A DNA stretch of 64,000 nt, taken from contig NZ_JPVN01000010.1 in assembly GCF_000772945.1 (NCBI RefSeq), positions 88,618-152,617 on the forward strand, given 5' to 3'. Source of the stretch: Ureibacillus manganicus DSM 26584. Lineage in GTDB: Bacteria; Bacillota; Bacilli; Bacillales_A; Planococcaceae. The notes beneath the pieces are model-generated. The model did not search any database and was not told the origin of the DNA. It was given only the letters and a program-made list of their open reading frames with translations. Made by a program: the position numbers and the translations under genes. Numbering within the stretch: position 1 is the stretch's first letter; every line of letters begins with the position of its first letter. Positions 44,637 to 53,884 of this stretch are shown piece by piece.

Positions 44637-44717
44637 CTATATAGTGGCCATATAATAGATGCCAACTATTACGAATAATATACAAACGATAATAAGTACT
44701 TTCGCTAATTTTTCCAT
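44637..44717 (-). CDS. Small predicted membrane peptide (26 aa)
   Basis: The frame encodes MEKLAKVLIIVCILFVIVG followed by IYYMATI. It has one hydrophobic helix after a charged N-terminus. AGGGGCG lies five bases before the ATG, the start is 10 bp after the yshE stop, and a terminator follows, which is the setting of a real operon gene. The function is unknown; small single-helix proteins often modulate a membrane partner, and YshE is the obvious candidate. Confidence 0.6.
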   Translation of the reverse strand: MEKLAKVLIIVCILFVIVGIYYMATI

Positions 44718-44727
44718 TCAATCGCCC

Positions 44728-45141
44728 CTAAATAATACTAGCCCCTATTACAAATGATAACCCTAATGATATGGTAAAAGAAATTAAACCAACAGATCGG
44801 TTATCCTTAGCAATTTCTTCATCAACGTTAATTCGTGGTGTTAAAAACTCAAATAAGAAGTATGCACAAATGAGTAATAAGAAACCAAACAATCCCCATC
44901 CCAGCATTTCTAATAATGATGTATGGCGTTCAATAGAGTACCTGAAAATATTACACACACCTAATATTTTCCCGCCGGTAGCTAGAGCGACTGCAACATT
45001 TCCTTTTTTGATTTCTTCCCAGTTTTTATATTTTGTCACAAGTTCAAATAGTATCATTGAGACAATTAAACAAAGGATGACCACACTAAAATATCCCGCG
45101 GTTTCAACAACTGGATGATTCCAAAAGCTTGAATTTTGCAA
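44728..45141 (-). CDS. yshE: DUF350 (UPF0719) membrane protein YshE
   Basis: The 137-residue protein has four membrane segments (about residues 15-37, 46-66, 78-100 and 115-136). It matches B. subtilis YshE in size and in place between mutS2 and fadD. DUF350 proteins have no firmly established function. Motifs such as NVAVALATGGKILGVCNIFR and the acidic ITPRINVDEEIAKDN-like loop (LTPRINVDEEIAKDN) are typical. Confidence 0.88.
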   Translation of the reverse strand: MQNSSFWNHPVVETAGYFSVVILCLIVSMILFELVTKYKNWEEIKKGNVAVALATGGKILGVCNIFRYSIERHTSLLEMLGWGLFGFLLLICAYFLFEFLTPRINVDEEIAKDNRSVGLISFTISLGLSFVIGASII

Positions 45142-45196
45142 ATTGTCATCCCCTTCACGATTTGCGCTTGATTAATAACTTTTCTACGCAGTATTT

Positions 45197-47563
45197 TTAC
45201 TTTAACTCTACAACAGTTACTCCAAATCCACCTTCGCCAGCTTCCCCGTAACGATATGACTTGACCCTTTTGTTGCCTTTTAAGAACTGTTGAATACCTT
45301 GACGTAATGCGCCAGTTCCTTTTCCATGGATGATCGATACTCTATGATAATTTGCAAGTAATGCATCATCAATATATTTTTCTGTTTTTAAAATGGCATC
45401 TTCGTATCTTTCACCACGTAAATCTAATTCAAGTTTCACATGTGAATTCCGATTCTTAACATTAGCCATTGTGACTGTTTGTTTCTGTTTTTCCGGTTTT
45501 ACATATTCAAGGTCAGATTCATCGAGTTTCATTTTCAATATTCCAATTTGAACTATCCACTCTTGATCAGCTACTTTTTCTATTAATGTCCCTTTTTGAC
45601 CATAGCTAAGAACTTTTACTTCATCGCCTACTTGTAAAACTTGAGCTCGCTCTCTAATTTGTGCTTGTTTTTTCAGCACTGGATTTTCTATAGGCGACAC
45701 ATTATCTAATCGTTTTTTAGCGTCGATCAATTCGTGTTCTTTAACGATATGGCTTGCATTTTCTCGCATTTTTCGTAGCTCGTAAATTACCTTTTCAGCT
45801 TCTACTTTTGCATCGTCTACAATTTTTCGCGCTTTTTCTTTTGCTTTCTTCTCTAGACTTTCTTTTTTCTCATCATAGGCTTTAATTTTCGACTCAAGCT
45901 CACTGTGTAAAGCTTTAGCCTCTTCTAATAATGCATGAGCTTCTTCAGCTTCTCGTTCTGATCTGCGTCTTGACTCCTCTAGTGAAGCAATCATAGATTC
46001 AACTTCATGACGATCCGAACCAGTGAAAGATTTTGCTTGATTGATAATAGATTCGTTCAGCCCAAGTCTTTTTGAGATTTCAAAAGCGTTTGAGCGTCCA
46101 GGGACACCTATTAATAATCGATAAGTAGGGCTTAAAGTTTCAACATCAAATTCCACACTCGCATTTACAACACCTGGTCTGTTGTACCCATATGCTTTTA
46201 ACTCTGGATAGTGGGTTGTTGCCATTACCCGCGCACCACGACCTACAGCCTCATCTAATATTGAAATGGCAAGGGCAGCACCTTCTTGAGGATCGGTACC
46301 TGCCCCAAGCTCATCAAATAATACAAGTGAACTTGCATCAAATTTACTTAAAATATCTACAATATTTACCATGTGTGATGAGAATGTGGAGAGAGATTGT
46401 TCAATCGATTGCTCATCTCCGATATCTGCAAAAAGCTGTTCAAAAACAGCAAGCTCCGAGCCATCTAGAGCTGGAATAGGTAACCCAGCTTGAGCCATTA
46501 ACGTACAAAGCCCAACCGTTTTTAGTGTAACCGTCTTACCACCTGTGTTCGGTCCAGTGATTACGATTGCTGTAATATCTCGGCCAAATTCAATTGTATT
46601 TGGCACAGCCTCATCTCTAGAAATTAAAGGATGACGTGCACGAACTAATCGTATATAACCGTCTTGATTCATTTTTGGCTTAGTACATTTATTTACTTGT
46701 CCGTATTTAGCCTTAGCTAATATAACATCAATTTCCCCTAGTAAATGAACAACTACAAATATTTCATGACTTACTTCTTGTACTTTTAAAGAAAGATCCA
46801 ATAAGATTTTTTCAATTTCTACTTGTTCTTTCACTTTTAAACGTTGGATCTCGTTGTTTAGCTGTACAATTGCTTCTGGTTCGATAAACAGAGTTTGACC
46901 AGAAGACGATTGATCGTGTACTATTCCTCCGTAATGGCCACGATATTCTTGTTTAACAGGTATTACGAAGCGCTCGTTACGGATAGTAACAATTGAGTCA
47001 GAAAGCATTTTCGCAGCATTCGCACCTCGCGTTAAACTTTCCAACTTAGCCCTTACTTTTGCTTCCTCAGATCTTAAGGACTGACGAATAGACCTAAGTG
47101 CAGAGCTCGCAGAATCCATCACAGTGCCATTATCATCAATACAGTCATTGATTTCGTGTTGTAAGGCAGTTAGAACTGGCATTTGTTCTTTTCGTTCAAT
47201 AAAATGAGGAATTTCAATATCGTCTTCCTCTTGTATATCCTCTATGAAATTACGAAGAATTCTACTTGCTCTTATCGTGCTAGCAATTTCCATTAATTCA
47301 GTGCTGCTTAACATACCACCAATTTGTGCACGTTTTGCATGTGGACGCACATCAAAAATACCACCCATTGGTACATTTCCTTTTACACGTAAGATGGAAA
47401 GACCTTCGTCCATTTCTTCAAGTAGCTCTACGACTTTTTCAAAATCTGTTTCTGGAATCAGTTGCTCAATTTGCGCTTTACCTATTGAAGAAGTACAAAG
47501 TTTAGCAACTTGATCTATAATTTTGTTATATTCTAGTGTTTTCAATGCTCGTTTTGCGATCAT
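45197..47563 (-). CDS. mutS2: Endonuclease MutS2
   Basis: The 788-residue protein has the MutS-like ATPase (Walker [16 protein letters not shown] near residue 335, [13 protein letters not shown] near 412, ATTHYPELK near 450). A long coiled-coil follows (about 515-625). The C-terminus has a KOW-like region and an Smr nuclease domain ([11 protein letters not shown] near 716, [13 protein letters not shown] near 750). MutS2 splits collided ribosomes and affects recombination, and does not do mismatch repair. GGAGAGTG precedes the ATG. Confidence 0.96.
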   Translation of the reverse strand: MIAKRALKTLEYNKIIDQVAKLCTSSIGKAQIEQLIPETDFEKVVELLEEMDEGLSILRVKGNVPMGGIFDVRPHAKRAQIGGMLSSTELMEIASTIRASRILRNFIEDIQEEDDIEIPHFIERKEQMPVLTALQHEINDCIDDNGTVMDSASSALRSIRQSLRSEEAKVRAKLESLTRGANAAKMLSDSIVTIRNERFVIPVKQEYRGHYGGIVHDQSSSGQTLFIEPEAIVQLNNEIQRLKVKEQVEIEKILLDLSLKVQEVSHEIFVVVHLLGEIDVILAKAKYGQVNKCTKPKMNQDGYIRLVRARHPLISRDEAVPNTIEFGRDITAIVITGPNTGGKTVTLKTVGLCTLMAQAGLPIPALDGSELAVFEQLFADIGDEQSIEQSLSTFSSHMVNIVDILSKFDASSLVLFDELGAGTDPQEGAALAISILDEAVGRGARVMATTHYPELKAYGYNRPGVVNASVEFDVETLSPTYRLLIGVPGRSNAFEISKRLGLNESIINQAKSFTGSDRHEVESMIASLEESRRRSEREAEEAHALLEEAKALHSELESKIKAYDEKKESLEKKAKEKARKIVDDAKVEAEKVIYELRKMRENASHIVKEHELIDAKKRLDNVSPIENPVLKKQAQIRERAQVLQVGDEVKVLSYGQKGTLIEKVADQEWIVQIGILKMKLDESDLEYVKPEKQKQTVTMANVKNRNSHVKLELDLRGERYEDAILKTEKYIDDALLANYHRVSIIHGKGTGALRQGIQQFLKGNKRVKSYRYGEAGEGGFGVTVVELK

Positions 47564-47611
47564 TTGCGAACACTCTCCAATCTAATTCAAATTCGTGCAC
47601 AATACTATACT

Positions 47612-49321
47612 TTACTTGTTTTTATATAAAAAGGTTTCAAAATCTTTTCTTGCCCATGTATTAACAACCAATTCTTTCTTCAACCAAGCTTTTTGTGCAT
47701 AGTTTGTACCAAGTTTCATATATCGTAATTGTTCTATGGCATGGGCATCTGTATTTATCGCAATAGGAACATTATATTCCATGGCCATTTTTAAATGTTC
47801 TACACATAAGTCAAGTCGATAAGGACTTGCATTTAACTCCAAAATTTTACCATACTCTGCTGCCCATTCAATTAATTGCGGAACATCAGGGTTGTAGCCT
47901 TCACGTTCTCCAATAATCCGTCCTGTTGGATGTGCAATCATGTGAACATAAGGATTTTGAACAGCAGTTTGTAAACGTTTCATTATTTTGTCTTGTGATT
48001 GTGAAAAACTTGAGTGGATAGAAGCAATAACGAAATCCAGTTGTTTTAAAACTTCATCATCAAAATCTAGGGATCCATCAGGTAAAATATCCATCTCCGT
48101 CCCTGCATATAATCTAAATTCTGGATTTTCATCGTTGAACACATATATTTCTTGTCTTTGTCGTAAAAGACGTTCCGGTGTTAATCCGTTAGCTACCTTT
48201 AAATATTGAGAATGGTCTGTAATGACACCATGCGTATATCCCCGATCAATTAATGCTTCACCCATTTCTTGAATGGAGTGTGCACCATCTGACCAAGTGG
48301 TATGCATATGCAAATCAGATACTATATCATCAAGAGTTACTAAGTTTGGAATCTCTTCAAGTCGCTCTAACTCTTGTCCACTTTCACGTAACGTTGGTAG
48401 TATATATGGTAAATTAAAATGAGCATAAAATGCTTCTTCAGATTTGAACGTTTTTACTGTTCCATCAGGTTGTTCTACTCCATACTCACTAATCTTTTTA
48501 TCTTGCTCTTTTGCTAGCTGTCTCATTTTCACATTATGATCTTTAGATCCTGTGAAGTGATTAAGGGTAGTAATGTATTCTTCATCACTGACAAGACGAA
48601 AATCAACATTAATTGCATCATCAAGATCTAGTACTACAGATACTTTTGTGTCACCATCTGCAACTACTTCTTTTATCACAAGATCCTTTAGGATTTTTTC
48701 CTTTACTAAATCCCGGTCATCAGTTGAGATTACGAAGTCTAAATCTTTACTCATTTCATTAACACGACGAAAACTTCCTGCAACTGAGAATTGTCTAATT
48801 TCATATATAGAACTTAATAAATCATTAATGTCTCTTACAATCATCTCTAGTTGCCAAATTGGGTGTCTTTCACTTCGTTCCCCAAGATGCTCAAGTTCTT
48901 TAAGAATTTTTTCTTCTGTTTTCTCACCAAAACCAGCAAGCTTTTGAACTTGCTTATTCTCACATGCAGTACGAAGGCTGTCTACACTATCAACTCCAAG
49001 TTCTTGATAGAGCTTCGCTAATTTTTTCCCACCAAGTCCTGGTAATTTCAGTAATGGTATTAATCCTTTTGGTGTGTTTTCTTCTAGCTCTTTAAGGACA
49101 GTAGATTGCCCAGTTTCCATTAATTCATGGATAACCGCCGCTGTTCCTTTACCAATTCCTTTAATCTTTGTTATATCATCCATTTCACTTAAACTTCTTT
49201 GATCTCCTTCAAGGGCAGCAGCTGCTTTACGGAATGCTGAAACTTTAAAAGGATTTTCACCTTGTAGTTCAAGATAGAGAGCAATTTTTTCTAATGTATT
49301 AATAACAATTTTTTTGTTCAT
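47612..49321 (-). CDS. polX: DNA polymerase/3'-5' exonuclease PolX
   Basis: The 569-residue bacterial family X polymerase has an N-terminal helix-hairpin-helix region (IKGIGKGTAAVIHEL, LPGLGGKKLAKLY), a palm with the catalytic aspartates (AGSFRRVNEMSKDLDFVIS near residue 183) and a C-terminal PHP phosphoesterase with DLHMHTTWSDG near 339, which carries the exonuclease. It acts in gap-filling base excision repair. GAGGAGGA precedes the ATG. The order mutS2-polX-cvpA-zapA is as in B. subtilis. Confidence 0.96.
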   Translation of the reverse strand: MNKKIVINTLEKIALYLELQGENPFKVSAFRKAAAALEGDQRSLSEMDDITKIKGIGKGTAAVIHELMETGQSTVLKELEENTPKGLIPLLKLPGLGGKKLAKLYQELGVDSVDSLRTACENKQVQKLAGFGEKTEEKILKELEHLGERSERHPIWQLEMIVRDINDLLSSIYEIRQFSVAGSFRRVNEMSKDLDFVISTDDRDLVKEKILKDLVIKEVVADGDTKVSVVLDLDDAINVDFRLVSDEEYITTLNHFTGSKDHNVKMRQLAKEQDKKISEYGVEQPDGTVKTFKSEEAFYAHFNLPYILPTLRESGQELERLEEIPNLVTLDDIVSDLHMHTTWSDGAHSIQEMGEALIDRGYTHGVITDHSQYLKVANGLTPERLLRQRQEIYVFNDENPEFRLYAGTEMDILPDGSLDFDDEVLKQLDFVIASIHSSFSQSQDKIMKRLQTAVQNPYVHMIAHPTGRIIGEREGYNPDVPQLIEWAAEYGKILELNASPYRLDLCVEHLKMAMEYNVPIAINTDAHAIEQLRYMKLGTNYAQKAWLKKELVVNTWARKDFETFLYKNK

Positions 49322-49375
49322 TTTGTCCTCCTCGCACGTTTACTTTCTTCTATTTTAACCTTCTGCATTGAAAAA

Positions 49376-49400
49376 ACTTCTCCCAAGACTTGAGAGAAGT
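49376..49400 (-). terminator. Terminator of zapA-cvpA
   Basis: ACTTCTCCCAAG and CTTGAGAGAAGT pair with one mismatch; TTTTTT follows on the minus strand. Confidence 0.85.
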
Positions 49401-49414
49401 AACAGTTATTCTAA

Positions 49415-49963
49415 TTATTTTGTATAGATATACCACCAGTTTTGGAACATACTTGTAATAAGTGGTGTATGCTCGAGCATTAACCCTGTTATAAATGAGC
49501 CGCTTAGCAAGTTCTGTATAGGTGCTAATGGTAATAATGCCAAAACATAAAGTATAATAAAAGCAATTAAGTAAAATTCGATAAAACATAAGACTGCACC
49601 AAGTAAACGGTTCACAGATTTTAAAACAGGTAAATAAGTTAAAAAATCAAATATCGACGCAATTACTTGTAGAACTACTTTTGTAGCGAAGAAAATGATT
49701 GCAAAAGCAATAATTCTATAGAAAGTTTGGTCTACGTCAATCGCTTCAAGCATTAACGTCTTAGAAGTATCTTCACTTATTCCTGGATAAGGAATCCAAA
49801 GCACAAAATTGTCTGCTAGTGGTCTATAAAAAATGTAAGCGACTAATAATGAAACAAAGTAACTTACTAGATGGATTACTTGAACGACAAATCCTCTTTT
49901 TATACCAACCATTAGACTAGCAATAAATATTATAATTAATAGTAAATCTAGCATATCATTCAA
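49415..49963 (-). CDS. CvpA family membrane protein
   Basis: The 182-residue CvpA-like protein has four or five membrane segments, with the N-terminal [21 protein letters not shown] and [20 protein letters not shown] segments. It corresponds to B. subtilis YshB. The role is not firmly known; CvpA is linked to envelope stress and colicin V production in enterics. The start overlaps the zapA stop by 4 bp (ATGA); an ATG three codons later is the alternative. Confidence 0.9.
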   Translation of the reverse strand: MNDMLDLLLIIIFIASLMVGIKRGFVVQVIHLVSYFVSLLVAYIFYRPLADNFVLWIPYPGISEDTSKTLMLEAIDVDQTFYRIIAFAIIFFATKVVLQVIASIFDFLTYLPVLKSVNRLLGAVLCFIEFYLIAFIILYVLALLPLAPIQNLLSGSFITGLMLEHTPLITSMFQNWWYIYTK

Positions 49964-50220
49964 TCCTTTAGTTTTCTTAATTCATCTTCAAGCTTCTCAA
50001 CTTCTATTTTTAGCTTTAGCATTTCGTTTACTGTGTTGACAGCCGTTAGTACCGCAAGCTTTCCACTATCCAAGGAAGGATTAAGAAGACTAATTTCACG
50101 CATCTTATCATCTACTATTGAAGCTACTAATCGCATATGTCCGGTAGATTCGGTCCCTACCATTTTATAAGTATGACCATATATTTCCACTGATATTCGA
50201 TTTTTTTCTTGTTCTGCCAA
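49960..50220 (-). CDS. zapA: Cell division protein ZapA
   Basis: The 86-residue protein bundles FtsZ filaments and helps form the Z ring. The family pattern [23 protein letters not shown] start (near residues 6-24), followed by [16 protein letters not shown] and the C-terminal coiled coil ([17 protein letters not shown]), is clear. I chose TTG at 50220 because GGGAGGT lies eight bases upstream and the length then equals B. subtilis ZapA. It is coupled to cvpA. Confidence 0.93.
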   Translation of the reverse strand: MAEQEKNRISVEIYGHTYKMVGTESTGHMRLVASIVDDKMREISLLNPSLDSGKLAVLTAVNTVNEMLKLKIEVEKLEDELRKLKD

Positions 50221-50238
50221 AAGAGATACCTCCCACAA

Positions 50239-50935
50239 ATCGTAAACGACAAAATACTTAGCAAATAATCAAATGCGCCTCGGCGCATTTGCGCCCAGAT
50301 TTTTTCGAGCTTAGGCCAACAGGATGTTGGTCACTTAGACGTTGCCACAGGACGTGGCGTTGTTAGTCTAAGATCATCTACTAAACCTATTAAAAATCTG
50401 TGGCATCCGCCGGAGGCTTTAACTTCATTCAGTGGCGGATGAACCCTGCTAAATGGATGAACTCATTGCATTCGTCACACCACCTATAGAAGTTGGAGAC
50501 TTATGCTGAATGAAGTTAAATTAGAGATATAATAACATTCTTAAATTGACATTATTTATATACTATTAGAATATTCTAGCAAAATTTCATAATACATATC
50601 ATAACATCTTTGGAATACATAGCACAACTACTAAGAGGTTAGAAAACCAATGACATCAACATTTTAAACAATTATTAAAATACTAACTTTTTAATAACAA
50701 TTGATTTATATGAAAGTAACAAATAATACTAAAAAATAACAGATTCAATATTGGAGTAATTTGTATAAATATTACTTGTCGAATGAACAAGCCCTAACAT
50801 CCCTTTTATTACTAGACTTATCAGCAACCTACTAGGTATAGTTAATTTATTATTTCGAAAACATTCGAAAAATAGCATGAGTGAACTTCCATTTCGCATT
50901 AAAAAAATCGAATTAACATCGAAAGGAATTAATAG
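50239..50935. other. Divergent intergenic region between zapA and rnhC
   Basis: About 700 bp without a coding gene. The first part holds the structured element at 50271-50520. The remainder (50521-50935) is AT-rich and carries the rnhC leader; nothing else stands out. Confidence 0.6.
50271..50520 (+). ncRNA. Structured RNA-like element of unknown function
   Basis: The element has nested complementarity. Hairpin 1 is AAATGCGCC/GGCGCATTT at 50271-50290. A closing stem joins 50296-50304 (CAGATTTTT) to 50392-50400. Inside are CCAAC-AGGAT-GTTGG (50316-50330) and CTTAGAC/GTCTAAG (50334-50372), the latter holding GCCAC-AGGAC-GTGGC (50344-50358). Hairpin 4, CATCCGCC/GGCGGATG (50404-50441), has a loop whose segment 50418-50432 is perfectly complementary to 50506-50520. 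A G-U pair supports the plus strand. Local GC content is above that of the flanks. No promoter or terminator is obvious; a mobile palindromic element is the alternative. Confidence 0.55.
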
Positions 50936-51886
50936 ATGACAAATATAGTATTAAAACTGTCGTTGGATCAACTAAACAAAGTAAAGTCCAATTATGCAGC
51001 CAATAAAGTAGATCGAAATGCCCCTGGTGTAGTGTTTGCAGCTAAATTATCAGATGTTGCAATAACGGTTTATAACTCTGGAAAAGTTATGTTTCAAGGT
51101 GTTGGAGCAACACGGGAAGCAGCTAAATTTGGGGATGTTGTAGAGAGTAAAGTAGATAGTAAAATTTCAAATCAAACCATTAAAACAAAAGGTGACAAAT
51201 TACCTGAAGACTTTGCACAAATGTCAGTTCTCGGTTCAGATGAGACTGGGACAGGAGATTATTTTGGACCTGTGACAGTGGCTGCAGTTTATGTCCCAAG
51301 TAATAAAATCAAGTTGATCCAAGAACTCGGAGTAAAAGACTCAAAAATGCTTACTGATGCGAAAATGATCGAAATGGCACCTGACATTATGGCTGCTTGC
51401 ACATACAGTATATTGACATTAAAAAATGAGAAATATAATGAAATCCAAGGAAAAGGTTATTCCCAAGGGAAAATTAAAGCGATGCTTCATAATCAGGCGC
51501 TTAAACATGTGTTAAATAAAATTGCTCCAGAAAAGCCAGACTATATCTTAATCGACCAATTTGCTGAAAGGGATACTTACTATAAGCATATACAGAAACA
51601 AAAAGAAATTGTTCGTGAAAAGGTTCTTTTTTCTACAAAAGCAGAACAATTACATGTTGCAGTTGCTGCAGCCTCCATCTTAGCAAGATATGCCTTTTTA
51701 ACAGAAATGGAGAAACTAAGTAAAAAGTGCGGAATGGATTTACAAAAAGGTGCGAGTGGTATAGTAGATAAAATGGCCGCACAAATATGGATGAAGCATG
51801 GAGAAGATTTTTTACGTTCCATCTCAAAATGGCACTTTGCCAATACTGAAAAGGCAAGAGTTCTTGTAAATAAAAAAAGAGGATAG
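50936..51886 (+). CDS. rnhC: Ribonuclease HIII
   Basis: The 316-residue enzyme cleaves RNA in RNA-DNA hybrids. It has the N-terminal TBP-like substrate domain (residues 1-90, APGVVFAAKLSDVAITVYNSGK) and the RNase HII/III catalytic core. The core holds GSDETGTGDYFGP near residue 100, GVKDSKMLTD near 135 and the DYILIDQFA aspartate near 200. AAAGGAA precedes the ATG. It is divergent from zapA, as in B. subtilis. Confidence 0.96.
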   Translation: MTNIVLKLSLDQLNKVKSNYAANKVDRNAPGVVFAAKLSDVAITVYNSGKVMFQGVGATREAAKFGDVVESKVDSKISNQTIKTKGDKLPEDFAQMSVLGSDETGTGDYFGPVTVAAVYVPSNKIKLIQELGVKDSKMLTDAKMIEMAPDIMAACTYSILTLKNEKYNEIQGKGYSQGKIKAMLHNQALKHVLNKIAPEKPDYILIDQFAERDTYYKHIQKQKEIVREKVLFSTKAEQLHVAVAAASILARYAFLTEMEKLSKKCGMDLQKGASGIVDKMAAQIWMKHGEDFLRSISKWHFANTEKARVLVNKKRG

Positions 51887-51894
51887 AAATGAGG

Positions 51895-51934
51895 AAAAGG
51901 CTATATTGAAATTTGTTTTCAATATAGCCTTTTT
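51895..51934. terminator. Bidirectional terminator between rnhC and the 53-aa gene
   Basis: AAAAGGCTATATTGAAA and TTCAATATAGCCTTTT form a strong stem with a T-run on the plus strand and A-run on the other side. It serves the two convergent genes. Confidence 0.85.
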
Positions 51935-51935
51935 A

Positions 51936-52097
51936 TTATAAGTTATACTTTTTGTTTTGATTTTGGTTTTGTTGATGTTTTGTGTTCGTACTTCCGCTTT
52001 CCATCTCTTTAAATTCTTTTTTGTAAGTTACTTCCTGCATTTTAGTTAAGCCATTATCATTGGTTATTAACTGTTCATGGGGCTGTTTCCCTTTCAT
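51936..52097 (-). CDS. Small hydrophilic protein (53 aa), unknown
   Basis: The frame starts MKGKQPHEQLITNDNGLTKM and ends in a Gln/Asn-rich tail (KHQQNQNQNKKYNL). AAAGGAG lies seven bases before the ATG at 52097 and a good terminator follows the stop. The composition (no Cys or Trp, many Q, N, K and E) resembles small spore or stress proteins of Bacillales, but I do not recognise a family. Its spacing and signals make it a credible gene. Confidence 0.65.
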   Translation of the reverse strand: MKGKQPHEQLITNDNGLTKMQEVTYKKEFKEMESGSTNTKHQQNQNQNKKYNL

Positions 52098-52198
52098 TTC
52101 TTACACTCCTTTCATGTTATAAGTTTAGTTTTGCCTGTTATGCAAATGATATGTAACCATTTATTAAAATCATTTACCTACTAAATGAAGTTAAAAAA

Positions 52199-52227
52199 AC
52201 GGAAACTACATTAACTGTAGTTCCCGT
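52199..52227 (-). terminator. Terminator of the CAP/LysM gene
   Basis: ACGGAAACTACA and TGTAGTTCCCGT form a stem; T7 follows on the minus strand. It is 15 bp after the stop codon. Confidence 0.85.
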
Positions 52228-52242
52228 AAGTTTAAATCAATA

Positions 52243-52854
52243 TTATTTTTTGATGAACATTTGCGTCCAAATGTTACCATTTGAAACATAACCTACACCC
52301 ATATGAGTAAAGTTAGAACTCATGATGTTTGCACGGTGACCAGAACTATTCATCCACGCATTTACTACTTCTTGTGGTGATCTTTGGCCTTTTGCAATAT
52401 TTTCACCCGCAGCTTTATAGTTAATACCGTAAGCTTTCATCATATCAAATGGTGATCCATAAGTTGGGCTTGTATGGCTGAAATAACCTTTTTGAGCCAT
52501 GTCTTCTGATTTATCTTCAGCAACTCTTGCAAGCTCCCAATCATTTTTCAATGCTGGAAGACCAGCTTTTGCACGCTCTACGTTTACTAAACGAAGTACT
52601 TCTTGTTCATATGCAACGCCTTCTTGAGTAGGAACGTTAATTTGTTGACCTGGGTAAATTAAATTAGGATTTTTTAATTGTGAATTTGCATTTATTAATT
52701 CTTGTACACCTGTTTGTGTTTTCACTGCAATTTTCCATAAAGAATCGCCTGATACTACTGTATATGTTGAACCTGCCGCAAATGCAGATACTGGAATCAA
52801 TAATGAAAGTGATAGAACTGATGCTACTACACCTTTTTTCAAGTTTTTAAACAT
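52243..52854 (-). CDS. LysM and CAP (SCP) domain secreted protein
   Basis: The 203-residue protein has a signal peptide (cleavage after SAFAAG, near residue 27) and one LysM domain (about 31-76, YTVVSGDSLWKIAVKTQTG). The CAP/SCP domain (about 84-202) carries the family histidines and glutamate in YFSHTSPTYG, AGENIAKG and SGHRANIMS. It resembles B. subtilis YkwD and related coat-associated proteins. LysM should hold it at peptidoglycan; the activity of bacterial CAP domains is mostly unknown. AGGAAGG precedes the ATG. Confidence 0.93.
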   Translation of the reverse strand: MFKNLKKGVVASVLSLSLLIPVSAFAAGSTYTVVSGDSLWKIAVKTQTGVQELINANSQLKNPNLIYPGQQINVPTQEGVAYEQEVLRLVNVERAKAGLPALKNDWELARVAEDKSEDMAQKGYFSHTSPTYGSPFDMMKAYGINYKAAGENIAKGQRSPQEVVNAWMNSSGHRANIMSSNFTHMGVGYVSNGNIWTQMFIKK

Positions 52855-53104
52855 CTAATCAATCCTTCCTGTTTGGTATGACTCTATGATAATAGCAATC
52901 TAGTACTATTTCATTGCAAAAATTATGGTAGGATTGTTTCATAACTGTTACAAAAGTTTCAATTCACAAGATGATACTAGCCGCGCCAACGGTTTGTAAT
53001 TATTCGTTTTTGTAATATTACTCATAAATATTATAAAAATATTTTTTTGGATTTCATAAATCTATGTTAAAATTCCATATCTTATTAATAAAAATTCCAA
53101 AAAA
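52855..53104. other. Intergenic region upstream of the CAP gene
   Basis: AT-rich DNA that should contain the CAP gene promoter. I see no gene or repeat. Confidence 0.4.
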
Positions 53105-53136
53105 AGAGAGAAAGCAAGTTTTTATGCCTTCTCTCA
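53105..53136 (-). terminator. Terminator of the isochorismatase-family gene
   Basis: GAGAGAAAGC and GCCTTCTCTC form a stem with a T7 run on the minus strand, 30 bp after the stop codon. Confidence 0.8.
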
Positions 53137-53166
53137 TACTATTTACATACAAATATTACAGCCGTG

Positions 53167-53706
53167 TTATTTAATAATCTTACTTATCGCTTTAAACTCA
53201 TCGCCCTTAGCAATTTGTTGCATTTCAAACAAAGCCATTTCCACTGTCGTTAACTTTGCTCCGAGTTGTTTCATTTTTTCAAGTCCAACTTCACTATTAA
53301 ATGCTGTTCTTGAAGAAACGCAATCAGCCAACACTTCTACTTCATAACCATTTGCAAGCAAGTGTGCAGCTGTTTGATAAACACAAATGTGCGTTTCAAT
53401 TCCTGCTAGCAACACTGTTTTACGCCCAGTTGCCTCCAACTGCTCGACAAACACCGGTGTTTCATATCCACTAAATGTAATTTTTTCAATTGGTTTTTGA
53501 TCTGGTAATAGTTGAGCAATTTCTTCTACAGTTGGTCCAAGTCCCTTTGGATATTGTTCCAGCCAAAGAATTGGTAAATTCAATACTTTTGCTCCTTGCA
53601 CAACATTTGAAATACTTTGAATTACGAACTCACTGTTTTCTGCGATTCTTGCCAGTTTCCCCTGAATGTCAACTAATACTAAAACTGTATCTTCTTTGTG
53701 TAACAT
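53167..53706 (-). CDS. Isochorismatase-family cysteine hydrolase
   Basis: The protein of about 179 residues has the isochorismatase-like fold. The triad is visible as Asp in LVLVDIQGKLA near residue 11, a downstream lysine region, and the catalytic cysteine in LLAGIETHICVYQTA near 108, preceded by the usual cis peptide. It resembles the YcaC-like hydrolases, whose substrates are unknown. AAAGGGGG is best spaced for the ATG at 53706. It is monocistronic with its own terminator. Confidence 0.9.
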   Translation of the reverse strand: MLHKEDTVLVLVDIQGKLARIAENSEFVIQSISNVVQGAKVLNLPILWLEQYPKGLGPTVEEIAQLLPDQKPIEKITFSGYETPVFVEQLEATGRKTVLLAGIETHICVYQTAAHLLANGYEVEVLADCVSSRTAFNSEVGLEKMKQLGAKLTTVEMALFEMQQIAKGDEFKAISKIIK

Positions 53707-53884
53707 CTTCATTTCCCCCTTTGTTAAAAACATCTATTACTCTTATATTATATATGGAAATATATATAAATGAAATTCATCGATTTTAGAAACTTAAATA
53801 GTAGTGAAGCTATCATTCACTAATGTAATACTTCAAATGATCGCACCCACACTGTGCAATATATTATAATATGTTTTAGAAAGG

